64,000 nucleotides of DNA from an uncultured Eubacteriales bacterium (GCA_902767225.1 CACXGN010000001.1:62001-126000); one strand, 5' to 3'; counted from the first letter of the stretch, positions 40,172 through 49,951 are shown. Notes: generated by a model not told the origin, from the letters alone. Made by a program: numbers and translations.

Positions 40172-41848
40172 ATGTTTCCGACAGACGCTTCCACTTTTTC
40201 ACAGTTTTTATCTAACAATCAGTTTATAATATATGCGGTAATTGCAGCCTTAAACGGCGTGCTTTTGTTCTTTTCTTCCGTAAAGTTTTTGCTCGTTTTG
40301 CAGCAATGCGGGTATCACGGAAAAAGATACTTTAAGTGGTTAGGTAGCAGCGAAACGCCATACCGTTCAAGACTTATGCTTTTAAGCCTTTTGGGCTTTT
40401 TGTTCTTCTGCGTTTTAAATATGTGCTTTACGTCTCTTCTTGGAAGGGATATTGCGTCATACGTCGGCTTTGTCGCGTATATTCTATTTATGGTGCTTTA
40501 TATCAACACGGAAAGCGCGGTAAACGCCAAAGTTCCGCTTAAAAAAACCAAACGGTTAGTTAGGCTTTCGGCAACGTTCATTTTGTTCCTTTGCGCCTTT
40601 ACGTTCGGGCTTTTGATCCTTATCGATCTTATCTCGTTCGCGATAGGCGAAAGGGTGGTTGCCATTTTAAGATATGCGATAATCTGTATTATGCCGATAC
40701 TTTCGCCGTATATTCTCTTTTTGGCGTATTGCACGAACGAACCTTTCGAGTGGGCAATCAGAACGCACTATTATAACGTTACGAAAGATAAGCTTGCCCG
40801 TGCGGACGTGTTAAAGGTCGCAATCACCGGAAGTTACGCCAAAACGAGCGTTAAAGAAATGCTTAAAACCATACTTTCCCAAAAGTATAGAGTGCTTGCC
40901 ACTCCCGAGTCTTACAACACGCCTATGGGAATATCGCTTGCCGTTAAAAATCTTGACAGCACGCACGACGTGTTTATTGCGGAATTCGGCGCAAGATATA
41001 AAGGGGATATAAGGTATTTATCAAAACTCGTTAATCCCGATATCGCCGTGCTTACGGGGATAAACTTACAGCACCTTGAAACTTTTAAGTCGATAGAAAA
41101 CATTAAAGATACCAAGTATGAACTGTTTGAAGAATTAAAGAGCGGCGGAAAGGCGTTTTTCAATTCGGATAGCGAAGGGGCAAACGAACTTTTCGGAAGG
41201 TTTAACGGCGAAAAGTATCTTGCGGGAATAGACGGAAAAGAAAATATCGTTCGCGCAAGCGATATTTTTACGGACGCGCGCGGAACTAAATTCGTTTTGA
41301 CCTTTGAAGGGGAAAAATCCGTAACGTGTTCTTCGGTGCTGCTCGGAAGGCACAGCATAAGCAACGTTTGCCTTGCGGCGGCGGTCGCGTATAAGATCGG
41401 TATGACGCCCGAAGAAATAGCGCTCGGCATAAATAGAATTTCTTCCGTGGGGCATAGGCTCGAACTCGTTCCGAATAATAAAGATATAGTTATAATAGAC
41501 GACAGTTACAATTCAAATACGGACGGAATCAAAGCCGCTATGGAAGTTTTAGATATTTTCAGTGGCAAAAAGATAGTAGTAACCCCTGGGCTTGTGGAAC
41601 TTGGGAAGGAAGAAAACGTCGCTAACTTTAACTTCGGCAAACTGCTTGCCGGGCACGCCGATAAGGTTATAATAATCGGCAACCATAACGCAGAAACGCT
41701 TATAAACGGGCTTATCGAAGGCGGTATGGATAAAAGCGATATAAGTTTTGCCAAAAACCTTAAAAAGGGAAACGAAATGCTTAACGAAACTGTTGAAAAG
41801 GGAGACGTGGTCTTGTTTGAAAACGACCTTCCCGATAATTACAGTTAA
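40172..41848 (+). CDS. Membrane-anchored MurF-like ligase
   Basis: 558 residues. The first ~200 residues have five predicted TM helices (for example FIIYAVIAALNGVLLFF and LSATFILFLCAFTFGLLI). A Mur ligase core follows: ITGSYAKTSVKEMLK near 217 (P-loop, Ala where MurF has Gly), ESYNTPMGISLAV near 247, IAEFGARYKGDIRYLSK, and IIDDSYNSNTDGIKAA near 446. It resembles MurF, which joins UDP-MurNAc-tripeptide and D-Ala-D-Ala, but the usual N-terminal uridine-binding domain is replaced by the membrane segment. ddl lies 67 bases downstream. Confidence 0.85.
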   Translation: MFPTDASTFSQFLSNNQFIIYAVIAALNGVLLFFSSVKFLLVLQQCGYHGKRYFKWLGSSETPYRSRLMLLSLLGFLFFCVLNMCFTSLLGRDIASYVGFVAYILFMVLYINTESAVNAKVPLKKTKRLVRLSATFILFLCAFTFGLLILIDLISFAIGERVVAILRYAIICIMPILSPYILFLAYCTNEPFEWAIRTHYYNVTKDKLARADVLKVAITGSYAKTSVKEMLKTILSQKYRVLATPESYNTPMGISLAVKNLDSTHDVFIAEFGARYKGDIRYLSKLVNPDIAVLTGINLQHLETFKSIENIKDTKYELFEELKSGGKAFFNSDSEGANELFGRFNGEKYLAGIDGKENIVRASDIFTDARGTKFVLTFEGEKSVTCSSVLLGRHSISNVCLAAAVAYKIGMTPEEIALGINRISSVGHRLELVPNNKDIVIIDDSYNSNTDGIKAAMEVLDIFSGKKIVVTPGLVELGKEENVANFNFGKLLAGHADKVIIIGNHNAETLINGLIEGGMDKSDISFAKNLKKGNEMLNETVEKGDVVLFENDLPDNYS

Positions 41849-41915
41849 AAGATATTTAGTAAAGATAAAAATATCGAAACACCAAAGCGGAAAAATTTTG
41901 CGGAGGTGTTTTTTT

Positions 41916-43010
41916 ATGAAAAGAACAGCGGTATTTTTCGGCGGAACTTCGGTAGAACACGACGTTTCGGTAATAACCGGAGTAATGACGGTCAATACTC
42001 TCGATAAAACGAGATATGAAGGAGTGCCTATCTATATAGACTTCGACGGTAAATGGTATATAGGCAAAGATTTAAAAGATATAGAAAACTTTAAAAACCT
42101 TTCGGTCAAAAAACTTGAAAGGGTAACGATATTTAGCGGAGATAACGTTTTATATAAAATAAAGGGCAACAAGCATAAACCGCTTTTCCCGATATTTGCG
42201 GCGATAAACTGTCTGCACGGTGAACGCGGTGAAGACGGAAGCCTTGCTGGGCTGCTTAAAATGAGCAAGATCCCGCTTGCGTCTCCGCCAGCCCTAGCGT
42301 CTTCCGTAACTATGGATAAGGCGTTTAGCAAAATCGCAATGGCGGGAATAGGCGTTAAAACTTTGCCATACGTAAAAACGCAGGGCGTTACCGACTACGA
42401 AAAAGTTAAAAAACTCGGGTATCCTTTAATAGTAAAGCCGACTACTCTCGGCTCTTCTATCGGGATAAAAAAAGCGAACTCTCCCGAAGAGTTGCCGTAT
42501 GCGATATCCTTTGCCCAAAGATACTCGGAAAGCGCCATAATAGAGCCGCTTCTTACTGGGTTTACGGAGATAAACTGCGCGGCGTATAGGAACTCAAAGG
42601 GCGAAATAATAGTTTCCGAGTGTGAGCGCCCGATAGGGCAAGACGAAGTGCTTACCTTTAACGATAAGTATGCGGGCGGAAGCAGAGAATTCCCCGCAAA
42701 CATCGATAAAAAGATAAGCGATAAAATAAAAAAGACTACTAAAAGAGTTTACGAAAAGTTAAATTTTTCGGGGATCGTCAGGATAGATTATTTCGTTTAT
42801 AACGGCGAAGTTTTCGTAAACGAAATAAATTCCGTTCCCGGTTCGCTTGCCTATTATCTGTTCTCGGATACCTTAAAGGGCTTTTCGGAAATCTTAAACG
42901 ATATTCTTACAGCGGCGGAAAGGAATTTCGTTAAAGAAAACGGGGTAAAAACCAGATACGATTCTTCTCTTTTGAACCTTACCGGCATTAAGAGCGCAAA
43001 ACGCTTGTAA
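41916..43010 (+). CDS. ddl: D-alanine--D-alanine ligase
   Basis: 364 residues. AVFFGGTSVEHDVSVITG near residue 5 and NCLHGERGEDGSLAGLL near 91, then ATP-grasp motifs: PLIVKPTTLGSSIGIKKAN near 171 and VNEINSVPGSL near 309. It supplies D-Ala-D-Ala for peptidoglycan. Start is ATG 41916 with GGAGGTG; a longer upstream frame overlaps the MurF gene. It pairs with the MurF-like ligase just upstream. Confidence 0.96.
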   Translation: MKRTAVFFGGTSVEHDVSVITGVMTVNTLDKTRYEGVPIYIDFDGKWYIGKDLKDIENFKNLSVKKLERVTIFSGDNVLYKIKGNKHKPLFPIFAAINCLHGERGEDGSLAGLLKMSKIPLASPPALASSVTMDKAFSKIAMAGIGVKTLPYVKTQGVTDYEKVKKLGYPLIVKPTTLGSSIGIKKANSPEELPYAISFAQRYSESAIIEPLLTGFTEINCAAYRNSKGEIIVSECERPIGQDEVLTFNDKYAGGSREFPANIDKKISDKIKKTTKRVYEKLNFSGIVRIDYFVYNGEVFVNEINSVPGSLAYYLFSDTLKGFSEILNDILTAAERNFVKENGVKTRYDSSLLNLTGIKSAKRL

Positions 43011-43060
43011 GAAAAAAGGTTTTATGGTAAAATAAAAACATAAAATAACGGAGATAACTT

Positions 43061-44263
43061 ATGGATAAAATCAGAATGAAAACGCCGCTCGTCGAAATGG
43101 ACGGGGACGAAATGACCAGAGTTTTATGGAAGTGGATTAAAGAAATTCTGATAGAACCTTTCGTGGACTTAAAGACCGAGTATTACGATTTGGGACTTAA
43201 AGAAAGGGATAAAACGGACGATAAAGTAACGGTCGATTCCGCGAACGCCACCTTAAAATACGGCGTTGCCGTAAAGTGCGCGACTATCACGCCGAACGCG
43301 CAAAGGGTAGAAGAATATAACCTTAAAAAGATGTGGAAAAGCCCCAACGGAACTATCCGCGCCATTTTGGACGGCACGGTTTTCAGAGCGCCTATTTTGG
43401 TCGACGGAATAACCCCTTATATTCCAACGTGGAAAAAGCCTATTGTTATAGCAAGGCACGCATACGGGGATATTTATAAGGCGGTAGACGGCAAAACGGG
43501 TAAAGGAACGGCTGAACTTTCCTTTTATAACGAAAAGGGCGAAAAGGTAACCGAAACTGTTTTCGACTTTAAAGATGGCGGCGTGGTTTGCGCTATGCAT
43601 AACACCGATAAAAGTATCGAAAGTTTCGCGCGTTCTTGCTTTAACTACGCGCTCGATATGAAGTTGCCGCTTTGGTTTTCCACAAAAGACACGATAAGCA
43701 AAATTTACGACGGGAATTTCAAAAAGATCTTTAACGAAATTTACGAAAAAGAGTATAAAGAAAAGTTTGAAAAAGCCGGTATCGAATATATGTATACGTT
43801 AATAGACGACGTTGTGGCTCGTATCGTTAGAAGCGAAGGCGGTATCGTTTGGGCGTGCAAAAATTACGATGGCGACGTTATGAGCGATATGGTCGCCACC
43901 GCTTACGGCAGCCTTGCCATGATGACCAGCGTTTTAGTATCCCCCGCAGGGATATACGAATACGAAGCGGCTCACGGCACGGTTACCCGCCATTACTATA
44001 AATATATTAAGGGCGAAGAAACTTCCACTAACCCCGTCGCCACCATATTCGCTTGGACGGGCGCGCTGAAAAAACGCGGCGAACTCGATAATATTCCCGA
44101 ACTCGTTTCCTTTGCCGAAAGGTTAGAAAAAGCAACGATAGATACTATCGAAGGCGGCGAAATGACGGGCGATCTCGTTGCACTCTTCCATAAAGACGGA
44201 GTCTCGCCCAAAAAACTGAATAGCAGAGAGTTTTTATCGGCAATCGCCAAAAGACTTAACTAA
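43061..44263 (+). CDS. icd: NADP-dependent isocitrate dehydrogenase (eukaryote-like type)
   Basis: 400 residues. [20 protein letters not shown] is the N-terminus of type II homodimeric enzymes resembling cytosolic IDH1; [20 protein letters not shown] near 91 binds isocitrate phosphosite region, and [20 protein letters not shown] near 249 and [14 protein letters not shown] near 306 follow. It makes 2-oxoglutarate and NADPH. CGGAGA SD. The next gene is convergent after a terminator. Confidence 0.96.
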   Translation: MDKIRMKTPLVEMDGDEMTRVLWKWIKEILIEPFVDLKTEYYDLGLKERDKTDDKVTVDSANATLKYGVAVKCATITPNAQRVEEYNLKKMWKSPNGTIRAILDGTVFRAPILVDGITPYIPTWKKPIVIARHAYGDIYKAVDGKTGKGTAELSFYNEKGEKVTETVFDFKDGGVVCAMHNTDKSIESFARSCFNYALDMKLPLWFSTKDTISKIYDGNFKKIFNEIYEKEYKEKFEKAGIEYMYTLIDDVVARIVRSEGGIVWACKNYDGDVMSDMVATAYGSLAMMTSVLVSPAGIYEYEAAHGTVTRHYYKYIKGEETSTNPVATIFAWTGALKKRGELDNIPELVSFAERLEKATIDTIEGGEMTGDLVALFHKDGVSPKKLNSREFLSAIAKRLN

Positions 44264-44285
44264 ATAACTAAATAAAATCAAAACA

Positions 44286-44313
44286 AAAAGGCAACCGCTC
44301 GGTTGCCTTTTTA
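44286..44313. terminator. Terminator between icd and mntP
   Basis: AAAAAGGCAACC and GGTTGCCTTTTT form a perfect stem with short loop; bidirectional. Confidence 0.92.
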
Positions 44314-44335
44314 AGTGCTTAAAAGTTTATATAAA

Positions 44336-44959
44336 TTATATCAATGCTGAAATCAATTCCTTTAAGGCAAGGGCGAAAAGGATAACTGCGCCCAGCCACT
44401 CGGCATATTTACCGAGAAGTTTGCCGAGAGATTTGCCGATAAAAAGCGCTGCCGAAACGACGGCAAATGTTACCGCGCCGATTATCGCCGCGGCGACGAA
44501 GACGAAGTTATTATAACTAACCATAGTAACGCCGACGAAAAGCGCGTCTATACTTGTGGCGACGCCCTGAACGAGCAAAAGCCAAACTCCGAATTTGCGG
44601 GCGGGTTTTGCGGGGGTTTCGTCAGGCTTATTATAATCGCTGAACTTAATTTCGTTTTTCTTTTTTTGGGCGCGAAGTTGCATTATATTATCGAACACGA
44701 TTTTAGCGGAGAGCAAAAAGAAAACCACGGCAGTGAAAATTCCCGAAACCTTGCTTAAATATTCGGAGAAAATCGAGCCGATAAGATAGCCCAAGATAGG
44801 CATAGCCGTTTGAAAGAGCGCAAAGCAAACGGGCATAGCCCACTCTTTCTTTTTGTTTAGTGAATTTTTATAGGCGGCGCAGTTTGCTATCGTAACCGAA
44901 AAAGCGTCAATTGCGAGCACAAGCCCTATTAAAACCGAACGGAAAATCTTTTCCCACAT
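44336..44959 (-). CDS. mntP: Manganese efflux pump MntP/YtaF-like
   Basis: 207 residues with six predicted TM helices. LVLAIDAFSVTIA near residue 14 and ATSIDALFVGVT near 133 are the duplicated acidic motifs that bind Mn2+. A Lys/Glu-rich cytoplasmic loop (about 97-122) divides the halves. It stands alone, divergent from ung. AAGG precedes the ATG. Confidence 0.9.
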   Translation of the reverse strand: MWEKIFRSVLIGLVLAIDAFSVTIANCAAYKNSLNKKKEWAMPVCFALFQTAMPILGYLIGSIFSEYLSKVSGIFTAVVFFLLSAKIVFDNIMQLRAQKKKNEIKFSDYNKPDETPAKPARKFGVWLLLVQGVATSIDALFVGVTMVSYNNFVFVAAAIIGAVTFAVVSAALFIGKSLGKLLGKYAEWLGAVILFALALKELISALI

Positions 44960-44992
44960 ACAAAAACCTTTTATTTATTATACTGAATTATA

Positions 44993-45021
44993 TTGCTTTT
45001 ATCAACTTAAAATGATAAAAT
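44993..45021 (+). promoter_or_regulatory. Promoter of ung-apgM
   Basis: TTGCTT (44993-44998), 17-base spacer, TAAAAT (45016-45021). The ATG at 45033 is 11 bases away without SD. Confidence 0.5.
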
Positions 45022-45032
45022 AATAATATATT

Positions 45033-45701
45033 ATGGTAAAAATTTCGGAAAAGTGGGACGAACTTTTAAGCGGACTTTTCAGTAGCGAATCTTACCTATC
45101 GCTAAGGGAGTTTTTAAAAAAGGAATATTCCACCCGCACAATCTACCCTTCTATGTTCGACATCTTTAACAGTATGAAGATGACGGATTTTGACGACGTA
45201 AAAGTCGTTATTATCGGGCAAGACCCTTATCACGAAGAAGGGCAGGCGATGGGGCTATCCTTTTCCGTGCCGAAAGGGATAGAAAAACCGCCGTCACTGC
45301 AAAACATTTTTAAGGAAATGGCAGCGGAACTTGACTGCGATATTCCCGAAAGCGGCGATCTATCCGGCTGGGCAAAACAAGGCGTGCTTCTTTTAAACTC
45401 GGTTTTAACCGTCAGAGCGCACGCGGCAAACTCACATAAAGGAAAGGGCTGGGAAGAGTTTACCGACGGGATAATAAAGATTATTTCCGAAAAAAAAGAA
45501 AACGTCGTGTTTATTTTATGGGGCGGCAACGCGCGAAGTAAAAAGCCGCTTATAGATCAAAATAAGCACCTTATTTTAGAGAGCGCGCACCCAAGCCCCC
45601 TTTCCGCGTATAACGGATTTTTCGGGTGCGGGCACTTTATCAAAACCAACGAATACCTTATAAAACACAAAAAATTACCTATAAATTGGAGCAAACTATG
45701 A
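45033..45701 (+). CDS. ung: Uracil-DNA glycosylase
   Basis: 222 residues, family 1 UDG removing uracil from DNA. IIGQDPYHEEGQAMGLSFSV near 61-80 contains the water-activating Asp; LLLNSVLTVRAHAANSHKGK near 115 and ESAHPSPLSAYNGFFGCGHF near 181 complete the site. The stop overlaps the apgM start (ATGA), so both are coupled. Confidence 0.96.
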   Translation: MVKISEKWDELLSGLFSSESYLSLREFLKKEYSTRTIYPSMFDIFNSMKMTDFDDVKVVIIGQDPYHEEGQAMGLSFSVPKGIEKPPSLQNIFKEMAAELDCDIPESGDLSGWAKQGVLLLNSVLTVRAHAANSHKGKGWEEFTDGIIKIISEKKENVVFILWGGNARSKKPLIDQNKHLILESAHPSPLSAYNGFFGCGHFIKTNEYLIKHKKLPINWSKL

Positions 45702-46912
45702 AATACGTTGTAATTTTAGGCGACGGCATGGCGGATTATCCCCAACCTTCGCTCGGCGGCAAAACTCCGCTAGACCTTGCAAAAAAACCTAACATCGATA
45801 AACTTTGCGAAGTTTCGGAAGTAGGGCTATGCAAAACTATCCCCGTCGGCATGAAGCCCGGCAGCGACGTTGCAAACCTTTCCGTTTTAGGGTATGATCC
45901 CAAATCCTGCTACACGGGCCGCTCTCCGTTAGAAGCGGCAAGTATCGGTATAGATTTAAAAGATACCGACGTTACCGCACGCGCAAATTTGGTAACCCTA
46001 TCCGGCGAAGAAGTTTTCGAAGATAAAACAATGATAGATTACAGCGCGGGAGAAATAACCACCGAAGAAGCAAAAACACTTATCGAATACCTAAAAGGGT
46101 TTTTAGATGACGAGATACACTCGCTTTACGCGGGCGTAAGTTACCGCCATTGTTTGGTTACGGCGTTCGGTAAAATCGCGGGCGACTTAACGCCCCCGCA
46201 CGATATTACCGGCAAGCCCATAAAAGATCATTTACCTACTTCGCAAGACGGAAAAGTTTATCTTGACATAATGAAAAAGTCTTACGAACTGCTTAAAGAC
46301 CACCCGATAAACAAGGCGAGAATAAAGGCGGGCAAAAACCCCGCGAACTCACTCTGGTTCTGGGGCGAAGGCACAAAACCCGCCTTAGAAAACTTTGAAA
46401 AAAAGTTTGCGCTTAAAGGCGGCATGATCTCTGCGGTAGACCTACTTAAAGGTATTGCGATAATTTCGGGCATGAAAGTTATAGAAGTAAAAGGCGCGAC
46501 GGGGAATTACGACACGAACTTTTCGGGCAAGGCGCAAGCGTGCATAGACGGGCTTAAAAACGGGTTGGACTTTATATATATCCACATGGAAGCGCCCGAC
46601 GAGTGCGGACACCACGGCGACGCCGAACATAAAATCTATTCGATAGAGCAAATAGACGAAAAAGTCGTTGCGCCCGTCCTTGATTATCTTAAAGGGTGCG
46701 GGGAAGACTTTGCTGTGCTTATTTGCCCCGATCATCCTACTCCCTTAAATTTAATGACGCACGTTTCCGATCCCATACCGTATCTTATATATAAAAGCAA
46801 CAAGGTATACGGTGGCGCAAAGGCAAAAGGGTATACCGAAAGTTACGCAAGCGAAACGGGAAACTTCGTTCCGTCCGGCGTGGAACTTATGAAAAAACTT
46901 TTGGAAAAATAA
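45698..46912 (+). CDS. apgM: Cofactor-independent phosphoglycerate mutase (archaeal-type)
   Basis: 404 residues, alkaline phosphatase-fold enzyme exchanging 3- and 2-phosphoglycerate. MKYVVILGDGMADYPQPSLG near the start, MKPGSDVANLSVLGYDP near 51 (nucleophile Ser), YIHMEAPDECGHHGDAEHK near 290 and ICPDHPTPLNLMTH near 342 bind metals. It begins 4 bases inside the ung stop with GGAG upstream. Confidence 0.94.
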   Translation: MKYVVILGDGMADYPQPSLGGKTPLDLAKKPNIDKLCEVSEVGLCKTIPVGMKPGSDVANLSVLGYDPKSCYTGRSPLEAASIGIDLKDTDVTARANLVTLSGEEVFEDKTMIDYSAGEITTEEAKTLIEYLKGFLDDEIHSLYAGVSYRHCLVTAFGKIAGDLTPPHDITGKPIKDHLPTSQDGKVYLDIMKKSYELLKDHPINKARIKAGKNPANSLWFWGEGTKPALENFEKKFALKGGMISAVDLLKGIAIISGMKVIEVKGATGNYDTNFSGKAQACIDGLKNGLDFIYIHMEAPDECGHHGDAEHKIYSIEQIDEKVVAPVLDYLKGCGEDFAVLICPDHPTPLNLMTHVSDPIPYLIYKSNKVYGGAKAKGYTESYASETGNFVPSGVELMKKLLEK

Positions 46913-46929
46913 AATCGACAAAATAATTA

Positions 46930-46965
46930 AAAAGGCGCGGAAAGAATTTTCCGCGCCTTTTTAGT
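46930..46965. terminator. Terminator after apgM
   Basis: AAAAAGGCGCGGAAA pairs with TTTCCGCGCCTTTTT around a short loop. Confidence 0.93.
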
Positions 46966-47029
46966 TTTTCGGAATATTATTGAAATGGCGGTCATAAAGA
47001 TTATTACAAAAGGAAAAAGGGAGATGTTT

Positions 47030-47824
47030 ATGAACGAAAAATTGCAGTATGCCGAAATGCTCGAAATCCCGCAGAGCACTTGCAACATAACTTACAAGCG
47101 TGCAAAGAAGAAAAGGTTTTCGAGAAGGAAAAAGACCGACGAAGAAGTTAAAAACGAATTACTTGAAAAGGTCAATTCGATAGCCGAAGAAAGTGAAGAA
47201 GAATTATCGGCGAAAGAAATAGCGGAAAGCCCAGAAAACTTAGAAGAATACGAAAACGTGACCGAAAACGAAGAAATACCCACCGTAACCATAAGGAAAG
47301 AGAAAAAGAGAAAAGCCGTTATCGGCGGGTTCAGTTTCGTAACATTTCAGTTTATTTTGATAGGCGCGCTTATAGCGACCATATTTTTAACCAACGCGTT
47401 AGTTCCTAACAGCGGAATAAACACGTTTTTTAAAAACGTGTTCAGCACGCAAAAAGCGCCGGTTATAGAAAAGTTTTCGGACTTTACGCCCGTTCTTACG
47501 GTTTCTTCTTCCGAAAACGTTTCGCTTGACGGCGGGGTTATGACCATTTCCGGCGAAGGAAGCCTATATTCGCCGTGCGACGGCACGGTTACCGCCGTTA
47601 CGCAAGAGAACGGCAAATACAATATAGAAATTATGCACAGCGAAAAGTTCAAAACCGTTTTTTCGGGGCTTGACTTTGCTTACGTAATAAACGGGGAAAG
47701 CGTTTATAAAACTATTCCCGTAGGATACAGCAAGGGCGAAGAAGTTTCTATGTGCTTTTATGACGGAAAAGAAATGATCACGGATTATACTCTGAACGAA
47801 AACACGGTGGTATGGGCAGTATAA
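47030..47824 (+). CDS. spoIVFA: SpoIVFA-like protein with degenerate LytM domain
   Basis: 264 residues. A basic N-terminus and an acidic linker (about 20-90) precede one TM helix (about 100-120). Residues about 150-260 form a LytM-like region: GSLYSPCDGTVTAVTQENG and VGYSKGEEVSM match M23 beta strands without metal ligands. In B. subtilis SpoIVFA is the membrane inhibitor and anchor of protease SpoIVFB; the neighbour matches, which supports this call. Start is ATG 47030, 7 bases after GGGAG. Confidence 0.75.
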   Translation: MNEKLQYAEMLEIPQSTCNITYKRAKKKRFSRRKKTDEEVKNELLEKVNSIAEESEEELSAKEIAESPENLEEYENVTENEEIPTVTIRKEKKRKAVIGGFSFVTFQFILIGALIATIFLTNALVPNSGINTFFKNVFSTQKAPVIEKFSDFTPVLTVSSSENVSLDGGVMTISGEGSLYSPCDGTVTAVTQENGKYNIEIMHSEKFKTVFSGLDFAYVINGESVYKTIPVGYSKGEEVSMCFYDGKEMITDYTLNENTVVWAV

Positions 47825-48648
47825 AATTTTCCGTTCATCCTTTATTCTACCTGTTCGGGCTATACTATGCCTTAACGGGTAGAATTTTAATTTTTATAAT
47901 ATACACAGTTTCGGCGATAGTTCACGAACTCGGGCATTCTTTCGTGGCGGCAAACGCGGGGTATATGCTAAACAAGATAACCCTTATGCCTTTCGGCGCG
48001 GTGATAAACGGCAATATCGAAGGGCTTAAAAGTAAAGACGAATTTAAAATTGCCCTTGCCGGTCCTTTAACTAACCTTGCGATAGGTATACTTTTTGTCG
48101 CAGTATGGTGGATCTATCCCGAATCTTATGCTTTTACCGATATTGCGGCAGAGGCAAACTTTTCGCTTGCGCTTATCAACTTTCTGCCGGTATTCCCGTT
48201 AGACGGCGGCAGAGTGCTTTTTGCAACTATCGCCGAAAGAACCGATAAAGAAAAGGCAAGAAAGGTATGCCGCGCGATAGGGCTTACGGCAGCGTTCGTT
48301 CTTTTCGGGCTATTTATCGCGTCTTGCTTTTATAATTTTAACCTTTCGCTACTCTTCTTTTCTTTGTTCGTGCTTTTCGGCGCGTTCGATAAAAACAAGG
48401 AAAACAAATATATAAAAATATATTCTTTGCAAAATACTGAAAGGTTAAAGCGCGGTATCCCTTATAAAAAGCAAGCGGTGGACGAGAATATATCCGTAAA
48501 ACGGTTAGTTTCTATTTTATCCGTAGACGCGATAAACGAAATCGTCGTATTTTCGGGCGGTAAAGAAAAAACTACCCTTTCACAAAAAAAGATAGAAAAA
48601 ATTATCGGTCAAGCCGATATATACAGTCCGATAAAGAACTATATTTAA
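47812..48648 (+). CDS. spoIVFB: Site-2 protease SpoIVFB-like, M50 family
   Basis: 278 residues with about five TM helices. AIVHELGHSFVAANAG near residues 37-52 is the zinc HExxH site, and NFLPVFPLDGGRVLFATI near 122-139 the third ligand. A C-terminal CBS-like tail of about 90 residues is present. SpoIVFB cleaves pro-sigma-K late in sporulation. The start overlaps spoIVFA by 13 bases. Confidence 0.88.
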   Translation: MGSIKFSVHPLFYLFGLYYALTGRILIFIIYTVSAIVHELGHSFVAANAGYMLNKITLMPFGAVINGNIEGLKSKDEFKIALAGPLTNLAIGILFVAVWWIYPESYAFTDIAAEANFSLALINFLPVFPLDGGRVLFATIAERTDKEKARKVCRAIGLTAAFVLFGLFIASCFYNFNLSLLFFSLFVLFGAFDKNKENKYIKIYSLQNTERLKRGIPYKKQAVDENISVKRLVSILSVDAINEIVVFSGGKEKTTLSQKKIEKIIGQADIYSPIKNYI

Positions 48649-48789
48649 AATTTTTCGGCACAAGTTAAAGTTTTTGACGTGCCTTGACAATATTTTGTGC
48701 GACAAAAAGCTTGCTTAACACAATATATATAAATGTCGTTTTTTTAAGCAGTTTTTTGCAAAAAATATTTAAAAATCGGGCAAAAACCG

Positions 48790-48818
48790 TTGACAAGAAG
48801 GTATATAAATGTTAAAAT
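48790..48818 (+). promoter_or_regulatory. Promoter for rpmG-secE-nusG
   Basis: TTGACA (48790-48795), 17-base spacer, TAAAAT (48813-48818). Nothing else I can name lies in 48649-48789 beyond another TTGACA at 48684 without a good -10. Confidence 0.75.
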
Positions 48819-48872
48819 CAATTAGCATCTCGGAAGCGGGGTGTTAATTTTTTCATGTTCGGAGTATAGATT

Positions 48873-49037
48873 ATGGCTGCAAAGGGCGCAAGAAGCAAGA
48901 TTACTTTGGCTTGTACGGAATGTAAGCAGAGAAACTACGATACTTTTAAAAACAAAAAGAACGATTCCGAAAGAATTGAGATCGTTAAGTATTGCAAATT
49001 CTGCAAAAAACACACCACGCATAAAGAAGCGAAATAA
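48873..49037 (+). CDS. rpmG: 50S ribosomal protein L33
   Basis: 54 residues. [20 protein letters not shown], followed by [10 protein letters not shown] and [14 protein letters not shown], gives the CxxC...CxxC zinc pattern of the C+ L33 form. GGAG lies upstream of ATG 48873. Classical first gene before secE-nusG. Confidence 0.97.
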   Translation: MAAKGARSKITLACTECKQRNYDTFKNKKNDSERIEIVKYCKFCKKHTTHKEAK

Positions 49038-49079
49038 TTATTCGCTGTCCGCCGATTTTTCGGCAATACGGGGGCATTA

Positions 49080-49370
49080 ATGAAAAAGAAAGAACAGAAA
49101 AACGATTTCGTTATACAGGAAAACACAGTTAACGAAAAAGACGCCAAGAAAGATCGTAAAAAAGTTAAAGGCGACAAAAAACCCAACATTTTTAAACGTA
49201 TGGGCGCTAAACTTAAAGACGTTTTTTCCGAGCTTAAAAAGGTCAGTTGGCCAACTTTCCCGAACGTTCTTAAAAAGACGGGCGTGGTTATCGTTGTGGT
49301 TTTGGCTTTTTTGATAGTTATTACCGCATTTGACTTCGGTCTTTTCCAGTTGCTTAAACTTATCGTTTAA
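49080..49370 (+). CDS. secE: Preprotein translocase subunit SecE
   Basis: 96 residues. A charged extension of about 50 residues precedes the SecE core LKDVFSELKKVSWPTFPNVL and one TM helix. It clamps SecY. The gene lies between rpmG and nusG. Confidence 0.95.
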   Translation: MKKKEQKNDFVIQENTVNEKDAKKDRKKVKGDKKPNIFKRMGAKLKDVFSELKKVSWPTFPNVLKKTGVVIVVVLAFLIVITAFDFGLFQLLKLIV

Positions 49371-49381
49371 AGGAGATATTT

Positions 49382-49906
49382 ATGGAAGAAGCAAAATGGT
49401 ATGTCCTTCATACGTATTCCGGTTACGAAGCGATGGTAAAAGACAGTTTGGAACAGTTTGTTGAAAACAACAATCTGCAAGAAACCATTTTCGACGTGAA
49501 AATTCCTACCGAAGAAACCTTGGAAGAAAAGGCCAACGGCAAGAAGAAAATCGTCGAAAGGAAGAAATTTCCCTGTTACGTTTTTCTTAAAATGATTTAT
49601 AACAACGATCTCTGGTATGCCATTACCAACACGCGCGGCGTTACCGGATTCGTCGGCCCGCAAGGAAGACCTTTCCCGCTAACTAGCGAAGAAGTTGCGA
49701 GAATGGGGCTCGAAGAACACGCCGTTGAAATAGATTTCACGGTGGGCGACGAAGTAAGGATCGTTTCAGGCCCGCTCGAATCGTTCGCAGGCAAGGTCAT
49801 CTCGCTCAGCGAAGCTTCGCAAAAGGCTATGATCAACGTTGAAATGTTCGGAAGATCTACCGACGTTGAAGTTGACTTCGTTCAACTCAAAAAACTTAAC
49901 GGCTGA
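49382..49906 (+). CDS. nusG: Transcription termination/antitermination protein NusG
   Basis: 174 residues. KWYVLHTYSGYEAMVKDSLE (NGN domain) at the N-terminus, FPCYVFLKMIYNNDLWYAIT near 62, GVTGFVGPQGRPFPLTSEE near 84, and the KOW motif GPLESFAGKVISLSEASQ near 132. Couples RNA polymerase to ribosomes. AAAGGAGA SD. Confidence 0.97.
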   Translation: MEEAKWYVLHTYSGYEAMVKDSLEQFVENNNLQETIFDVKIPTEETLEEKANGKKKIVERKKFPCYVFLKMIYNNDLWYAITNTRGVTGFVGPQGRPFPLTSEEVARMGLEEHAVEIDFTVGDEVRIVSGPLESFAGKVISLSEASQKAMINVEMFGRSTDVEVDFVQLKKLNG

Positions 49907-49951
49907 TCATAATTTACTTGATACTGTTCGGCTTAGCCGATTTGTATATTA

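Noticed and set aside
41748-41915. N-terminal extension of ddl
   Set aside because: It overlaps the MurF-like gene in another frame; ATG 41916 has GGAGGTG.
48649-48789. tRNA gene before rpmG
   Set aside because: tRNA-Trp often sits here in Firmicutes, but no cloverleaf or T-loop sequence is seen.
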